Source: Bacteroidia bacterium (GTDB lineage Bacteria > Bacteroidota > Bacteroidia > UKL13-3). Taken from it: a stretch of 40,563 nt of DNA. The notes below the pieces were generated by a model. It ran no database searches and was not told the DNA's origin. It saw nothing but the letters and a program-made list of their open reading frames with translations. The first letter of the stretch is position 1. Each line of letters opens with the position of its first letter. Below are positions 35,648-40,563 of this stretch, in pieces. Made by a program: the position numbers and the translations under genes. Location: positions 1-40,563 of the forward strand of contig JALONK010000030.1 in NCBI GenBank assembly GCA_025454975.1, in the 5' to 3' direction.

Positions 35648-36133
35648 TCAAATTTCTTCAAAAAAACCGGTTTGTTTATTTTTCTTAACATTATTCCAAT
35701 TAAAATAGCGTCCGTTCATAGCTATATAAATACCTTGAGGTAAAGTTTGAGCGAATGCCAAGGCGCTTCCTAAATTAAATAAACCGTCGCTCGAACCAAA
35801 TTTGTAAGGAATCATTGCACCGGTAATTACTATGGTTTTATTTGATATTTCATCAGCCAGCACTTTTGCTGTTGTTGTCATGGTATCAGTTCCATGTGTA
35901 ATCACTATGCGATCTTCTTCGGCACGTTTGCAACTTTCAACAATAATACTTCTATCGGTATCCGTCATTTCTAAACTGTCAACTAACATTAAAGTACGAA
36001 TACTCACATCAACCTTACATCTTCCAAGTTTTAAAATTTCTTGAATGTGAGTGTCTTTAAAAAACAGTTGACCATTCAATTCGTTGTACTCTTTATCGAA
36101 TGTACCCCCTGTTACAAAAATTCTAACCGACAT
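35648..36133 (-). CDS. Single-domain asparaginase-like protein
   Basis: 161 residues covering only the N-terminal domain of the asparaginase fold: VTGGTFDKEYNEL with the nucleophile-region Thr, ITHGTDTMTTTAKVL with the second Thr and Asp, and VITGAMIPYKFGSSDG with the Lys/Ser region. Classical L-asparaginases have ~330 residues and use a C-terminal domain in the dimer, which is absent here. The start and end are clean, so this is a short family form rather than a truncation. Enzyme activity is uncertain. It is same-strand upstream of gmd; relation unclear. Confidence 0.8.
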   Translation of the reverse strand: MSVRIFVTGGTFDKEYNELNGQLFFKDTHIQEILKLGRCKVDVSIRTLMLVDSLEMTDTDRSIIVESCKRAEEDRIVITHGTDTMTTTAKVLADEISNKTIVITGAMIPYKFGSSDGLFNLGSALAFAQTLPQGIYIAMNGRYFNWNNVKKNKQTGFFEEI

Positions 36134-36367
36134 AGTATAGTGATAATAAAAAACGAAAGTAATTGAATTCCATATTTTTTTGAAGTATTGATAAGCAAAC
36201 CAAGTTTTATTACCTTGTCACTAAGGTATATTAATTTTATTATACTTTGTAAATCAGGCTTATGTATTAAATAGTATTAAATGACTATTATCAATAAAAC
36301 CTTTTATTGCATTACTTTATTTATTAATAGGAATGGTTAATTTCGTGGCACTTTTATAAAATTATAA

Positions 36368-38212
36368 ATGAATTCAATAGAAACGACTTTAGAGTCGGTT
36401 GTAATAAGATTTGCAGGTGATTCAGGTGATGGAATGCAGCTTACGGGCAGCCAGTTCACTAATGCAACGGCACTCCTAGGTAATGATTTAGCAACGTTCC
36501 CGGATTTTCCGGCAGAAATTCGTGCTCCTCAAGGTACTTTGGCCGGAGTTTCAGGCTTTCAAATCCATTTTGGTTCCACCCGAATTCATACTCCCGGTGA
36601 TAGGTGTGATGTATTGGTGGTAATGAATGTTGCGGCGTTAAAAGCGAATTTGCGTAACCTTAAAAAGGGGGGTGTTATCATTGCCAATACAGATGGTTTT
36701 GATGCAAAAAATATGCGTTTGGCAAATGTACCAGAAGGAGAAAATCCCTTAGAAAATGGTTCATTATCTGAATACGATGTAAAAACAATTGATGTAACTA
36801 AAATTACACGTGCAGCATTGGCTGATAGTGGTTTAGGCACCAAAGAAATCGACCGTTGTAAAAATATGTTTGTGCTTGGGTTATTATACTGGATGTATCA
36901 CAGGCCAATGGACAATACATTAGCATTTATTCAGGCAAAATTTAAAAAGAATGAAGCTGTATTAAATGCAAATATCAAGGTTTTGCAAGCCGGCTGGAGT
37001 TATGGTGAAACAACCGAAATGTTTGCTAACCGTTACAATATTGCTCCTGCTAAAATGGAAGCCGGGGTTTATCGCGGTATCATGGGTAACCAAGCTGCTG
37101 CTTACGGCTTAATTGCTGCATCTGTTAAATCAGGCTTACCATTGTTTTATGGAACTTATCCGATCACCCCTGCATCGGATGTGTTACATGAACTTTCAAA
37201 GTATAAAAATTTTGATATTAAAACATTCCAAGCGGAGGATGAAATTGCCGGAATATGCTCGGCAATTGGTGCAGCATTTGGCGGACATTTAGCAGTAACA
37301 GGCTCTTCAGGTCCGGGAATTGCCCTGAAAACAGAAGCCATTGGCTTAGCTACAATGCTTGAATTACCTTTGGTTGTTGTAAACATTCAACGTGCAGGTC
37401 CAAGTACAGGTTTACCAACCAAAACAGAGCAGGCTGATTTATTGCAATCTTTTTATGGTAGAAATGGTGAATGTCCGGTGGTTATTGTGGCCGCTCAATC
37501 CCCTGCCGATTGTTTTATAATGGCGTATGAAGCATGTAGAATTTCGCTTGAGCACATGATACCGGTTTTCTTTTTAAGCGATGGGTATATTGCTAATGGT
37601 TCAGAGCCTTGGAAGTTTCCAAACTCATCCGAATTGCCAAATATAACTGTTGAATTTGCAAAAGAACGCGCATCATCTGATGATAAATTTATGCCTTATT
37701 TCCGTGATGAGAAGTTATCCCGTCCATGGGCAGTACCCGGAACAAAAGGATTAGAACATCGTATTGGTGGATTAGAAAAACAAAATATTACAGGCAATAT
37801 TTCTTATGATCCGGATAACCATGAATTGATGGTGAAACTTCGTCAGGAAAAAGTTGATTTGGTAGCAAACTATATCCCAAATCAAACTATAGATACAGGT
37901 GATGATTCAGGTGATATATTAATTTTAGGTTGGGGTGGTACTTATGGTGCACTTAAAACTGCTACCCAACAATTAATTACGGATGGCCATAAAGTTTCAC
38001 ATGCCCATCTCAGATATTTAAATCCATTCCCTAAAAACTTGGGCGAGCTAATGGGCAAATTTAAAAAGGTGGTTATACCTGAATTAAACAATGGTCAACT
38101 GGTGAAAATTATTCGTGATAAATATTTCATTGATGCTATTGCTTACAACAAAATTCAAGGTCAACCTTTTATGGCAAGTGAAGTGGTAGCATATATTAAA
38201 TCTCAGCTTTAA
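36368..38212 (+). CDS. korA: 2-Oxoacid:ferredoxin oxidoreductase, alpha (fused gamma-alpha) subunit
   Basis: The 614-residue subunit fuses an N-terminal gamma domain (about 9-185: VIRFAGDSGDGMQLTGSQF, FPDFPAEIRAPQGTL) to an alpha pyrimidine-binding domain (GTYPITPASDVLHEL, QAEDEIAGICSAIGAAFGG, TGSSGPGIALKTEA). With korB it decarboxylates 2-oxoglutarate or a related 2-oxoacid to the acyl-CoA and reduces ferredoxin. Substrate specificity is inferred from the aerobic-Bacteroidota type; no ferredoxin delta subunit is beside it. korB follows after 168 bases. Confidence 0.92.
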   Translation: MNSIETTLESVVIRFAGDSGDGMQLTGSQFTNATALLGNDLATFPDFPAEIRAPQGTLAGVSGFQIHFGSTRIHTPGDRCDVLVVMNVAALKANLRNLKKGGVIIANTDGFDAKNMRLANVPEGENPLENGSLSEYDVKTIDVTKITRAALADSGLGTKEIDRCKNMFVLGLLYWMYHRPMDNTLAFIQAKFKKNEAVLNANIKVLQAGWSYGETTEMFANRYNIAPAKMEAGVYRGIMGNQAAAYGLIAASVKSGLPLFYGTYPITPASDVLHELSKYKNFDIKTFQAEDEIAGICSAIGAAFGGHLAVTGSSGPGIALKTEAIGLATMLELPLVVVNIQRAGPSTGLPTKTEQADLLQSFYGRNGECPVVIVAAQSPADCFIMAYEACRISLEHMIPVFFLSDGYIANGSEPWKFPNSSELPNITVEFAKERASSDDKFMPYFRDEKLSRPWAVPGTKGLEHRIGGLEKQNITGNISYDPDNHELMVKLRQEKVDLVANYIPNQTIDTGDDSGDILILGWGGTYGALKTATQQLITDGHKVSHAHLRYLNPFPKNLGELMGKFKKVVIPELNNGQLVKIIRDKYFIDAIAYNKIQGQPFMASEVVAYIKSQL

Positions 38213-38380
38213 ATGTAAAGTTACAGTTTTGTTAGCGCTAATGGTTGGTATTATTTCTCATCAAATAGATGCAGAATAAAGGTTAATAGAAACGATTGAA
38301 GGAATAACATGTCAACCTATATTTAACAACTAGAAGCTGAATAAACTAAATATAAAACACAGTATTAAAAAACACAAATT

Positions 38381-39403
38381 ATGACCGCTATAGAAAAACT
38401 AACATCAAAAGATTTTGCATCGGATCAAGAAGTGCGCTGGTGTCCGGGATGTGGCGATTACAGTATATTAAAACAAGTTCAAACAGTGCTTCCGGATTTA
38501 GGTCGCCCTAAAGAGGAGTTTGTATTTATATCAGGCATAGGATGTTCATCACGTTTTCCATATTATATGGATACTTTTGGTATGCATAGCATACATGGTC
38601 GTGCAACTGCTATTGCAACAGGTTTAAAAGCAACCCGACCTGATTTATCCGTGTGGGTAATTACAGGTGATGGTGATAGCATGAGTATTGGTGGCAATCA
38701 CTTCATTCATATGTTGAGAAGAAATCCCGACTTGAATGTGTTGCTATTTAATAATCAAATTTATGGTTTAACTAAAGGGCAATATTCACCAACATCAGAG
38801 CAAGGCAAAGTAACTAAATCAACGCCAATGGGTTCGGTTGATTACCCTTTTAATCCAATTGCTTTATGTTTAGGTGCAGATGCAACTTTTGTTGCCCGTA
38901 CTATGGATCGTGATCCCAAACATCAACAAGCGATTATCAAAAGAGGCTACGAACATAAGGGTACTTCAATGATAGAAATCTATCAAAACTGCAATGTATT
39001 TAATGATGGTGCCTTTGAAATTTTTACCGAGAAAGGTTCTAAAAAACAAGAAACATTATTCATGGAAAATGGTAAGCCGTTGTTGTTTGGTGAGCAAAAT
39101 GAAAAAGGAATTATGCTTGATGGTTTTAAACCCGTTATAGTAAACATTTCAGATGTTTCGTCTAATGATTTATGGATACATGATGAAACAGATCTGGTTA
39201 AAGCTACAATCTTATCTCGTTTTTATGATGATGCATCTATTGAGGGACACTTTCCTCGTCCGTTTGGTGTGTTTTATGTAAATGAGAACAAAGCTACTTT
39301 TGATGATTTGTTTAATGCGCAAATTGAAGAAGCAAAAACAAATTATGGTAAAGGAGATTTAGATAAACTCTTAGCAGGCAGAGAGACTTGGGTAGTTAAT
39401 TAA
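38381..39403 (+). CDS. korB: 2-Oxoacid:ferredoxin oxidoreductase, beta subunit
   Basis: The 340-residue partner of korA binds thiamine diphosphate and the [4Fe-4S] cluster. Seen: VRWCPGCGDYSILK with CxxC, the GIGCSSRFPYY Cys, and the TPP motif GDGDSMSIGGNHFIHMLRRN ... NNQIYGLTKGQYSPT. The third and fourth cluster cysteines are consistent with those in the CxxC and GIGC parts, with another near YQNCNVF. Length fits the beta subunit type. A terminator follows at 39423. Confidence 0.93.
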   Translation: MTAIEKLTSKDFASDQEVRWCPGCGDYSILKQVQTVLPDLGRPKEEFVFISGIGCSSRFPYYMDTFGMHSIHGRATAIATGLKATRPDLSVWVITGDGDSMSIGGNHFIHMLRRNPDLNVLLFNNQIYGLTKGQYSPTSEQGKVTKSTPMGSVDYPFNPIALCLGADATFVARTMDRDPKHQQAIIKRGYEHKGTSMIEIYQNCNVFNDGAFEIFTEKGSKKQETLFMENGKPLLFGEQNEKGIMLDGFKPVIVNISDVSSNDLWIHDETDLVKATILSRFYDDASIEGHFPRPFGVFYVNENKATFDDLFNAQIEEAKTNYGKGDLDKLLAGRETWVVN

Positions 39404-39422
39404 TTCATCTGATTAACCGCTT

Positions 39423-39453
39423 AAAAGCAGCTTATGTTAAGGCTGCTTTTTTT
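39423..39453 (+). terminator. Terminator of korB
   Basis: Stem AAAAGCAG/CTGCTTTT extended by TTA/TAA around loop TGT with one unpaired region, followed by T run to 39453; 20 bases after the korB stop. Confidence 0.85.
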
Positions 39454-39460
39454 ATGTAAA

Positions 39461-40216
39461 TTAACGGAGTTCATAAAGTTTTTTGTATTTCAAAAAAACC
39501 TCTTGAGCTGTAATTTTTGCAATCATAAAACCATACTTTCCATCTAAAAAACCTAACTTAATAAAGTAATCACGCACAAACCTGAAAATTGGCGAGAAAT
39601 AGATTTTAAATATTGATGATTTTTTACCTTGCTTCAGGTAAGCACGTGCTGCAATATCAGCATATTTACTTGCTCGCTGTTGGTGCTCATTCACCGAATA
39701 ATAGCTCCAGTGCAATATTTTTCCTCTAAGTGTTATTATTTGCTCATTAGGATTTTCTAAGGTAAACTTATCATGTGGATTCATTCCTCCCCATTTACCT
39801 TTTGTACTATCCCACAATCGTAATTTCCAATCGTTTTTCCAAGCGCCAAAGTTTATCCATTTACCACAATAATTATTAAGTCGGTTGGTATTATAGGCCG
39901 CTGCAATTTGAGATTGATTTTTAATAGTCAGAATTTCTTGTTCGAAAGTTTCATCTATGGCTTCATCAGCATCAAGAGAAAGAATGAATGAATATTTGGC
40001 TTGGGATATCGCGAAATTTTTTTGTTCGATATGTCCTGAGAATTTGTTGAATACAACACGTGCGCCAAGCTCTTCTGCAATCTTTACTGTGTCGTCTGTT
40101 GAATAGGAATCAATAATTACAATATCATCAGCAACTTTTTTTACGGAGTTAATACAACGTGCAATATTTTTTTGTTCGTTGTAGGTAATGATAGCAACTG
40201 ATAGTTGATGTAGCAT
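39461..40216 (-). CDS. Family 2 glycosyltransferase (WaaE-like)
   Basis: The 251-residue enzyme has the GT-A fold start LSVAIITYNEQKNIARCINSV, the VIIDSYSTDDTVKIAEELGARV stretch and the DxD-type LSLDADEAIDETF. It resembles the WaaE/KdtX group that adds sugars to LPS core, but the sugar and acceptor are not readable. It starts 1 base after the upstream glycosyltransferase's stop (40218), forming a tight pair, probably for surface polysaccharide assembly. Confidence 0.88.
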   Translation of the reverse strand: MLHQLSVAIITYNEQKNIARCINSVKKVADDIVIIDSYSTDDTVKIAEELGARVVFNKFSGHIEQKNFAISQAKYSFILSLDADEAIDETFEQEILTIKNQSQIAAAYNTNRLNNYCGKWINFGAWKNDWKLRLWDSTKGKWGGMNPHDKFTLENPNEQIITLRGKILHWSYYSVNEHQQRASKYADIAARAYLKQGKKSSIFKIYFSPIFRFVRDYFIKLGFLDGKYGFMIAKITAQEVFLKYKKLYELR

Positions 40217-40217
40217 A

Positions 40218-40563
40218 TTATTTAAGTGAAATATAAATAGCCTTTAACCGAGCAATAATGTAGGCTAGTCCTTTAGGATAATATAGTGCTTTATTTGCTT
40301 GGTAAGGTTGGCCCATTCGTAGCACATATTTATAAAAATAAGAAGAAGGGACTTTCCATTTTTGTGCAAATTGTTTTCTTCCATTATTACGTTTAACACG
40401 ACCGGTACTTTTACTTAGAAAATGATAGGCGAAACTGTTTCCAACACCAATAAAAGTACGAATGCCTTGTTGCCATAATTTCATTGAGAAGTCGGGGTCG
40501 CTGCCAAAGCCCGGACTAAATTCTTCGCTATATCCACCAACCAATACAAAATTATTTTTACTT
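40218..40563 (-). CDS. Family 2 glycosyltransferase, C-terminal part only
   Basis: The frame is open from the right edge and ends at 40218. The visible ~114 residues contain LVGGYSEEFSPGFGSDPDFS, typical of the acceptor-side region of GT2 enzymes (GG-F-x-E...D-D), then KLWQQG and a basic C-terminus. The start lies outside the window. It is followed within one base by the WaaE-like enzyme, so both are probably one operon. Confidence 0.75.
   Translation of the reverse strand, partial: SKNNFVLVGGYSEEFSPGFGSDPDFSMKLWQQGIRTFIGVGNSFAYHFLSKSTGRVKRNNGRKQFAQKWKVPSSYFYKYVLRMGQPYQANKALYYPKGLAYIIARLKAIYISLK

Overview
The window looks like a chromosomal piece of a Bacteroidota bacterium (class Flavobacteriia, Chitinophagia or a relative; I cannot fix the genus). 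Evidence: two kinds of type IX secretion (T9SS) C-terminal sorting domains (type A at 553-1245, type B at 25862-28348), a fur-purA pair, a thrS-infC-rpmI-rplT run, an exact Bacteroidota promoter (TTTG-N19-TAGGTTTG at 1352-1382), few Shine-Dalgarno sequences, and modest GC. No rRNA, tRNA, CRISPR array, integrase or transposase was seen, and no gene-free stretch exceeds 300 bases.

Layout. 1-1300: a frameshifted Omp28-like thioredoxin lipoprotein, divergent from a secreted T9SS protein. 1400-5200: bifunctional nuclease, nucleoside transporter, Fur regulator and adenylosuccinate synthase. 5327-5878: a cysteine-rich exported protein of unknown role. 6088-14711: an AT-rich accessory cassette of three same-strand genes, namely an HNH endonuclease, a 1605-residue protein joining a DEDD exonuclease, a RecQ helicase and a UvrD helicase, and a membrane-anchored helicase-IV-like protein with an inserted PD-(D/E)XK-like nuclease domain and two zinc ribbons. 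The first two overlap as ATGA. This is the most likely defence or DNA-processing system in the window, and I do not recognise it as a named one.

14959-18089 (minus): LOG-family protein, then the tyrosine-degradation pair hppD and hmgA. 18212-22530: TPR lipoprotein, then thrS-infC-rpmI-rplT, with infC starting at TTG. 22661-25591: haem-oxygenase-like monooxygenase, a 40-residue membrane peptide, dprA, an alkaline phosphatase and a small membrane protein. 25735-25858: a GC-rich, repeat-like intergenic element. 25862-28822 (minus): a large T9SS-B adhesin-like protein and a bacilliredoxin. 28991-32395: ahcY, a RibD/DHFR-like reductase and a PIF1-like helicase. 32425-36133 (minus): a 43-residue membrane protein, a zinc-ribbon DUF6671 protein, fcl and gmd (GDP-L-fucose synthesis) and a single-domain asparaginase. 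36368-39403: both subunits of a 2-oxoacid:ferredoxin oxidoreductase. 39461-40563 (minus): two glycosyltransferases, the second cut by the window edge.

The flanks are ordinary housekeeping and surface-biology genes. The cassette at 6088-14711 stands out by content, length, AT-richness and lack of metabolic logic with its neighbours.
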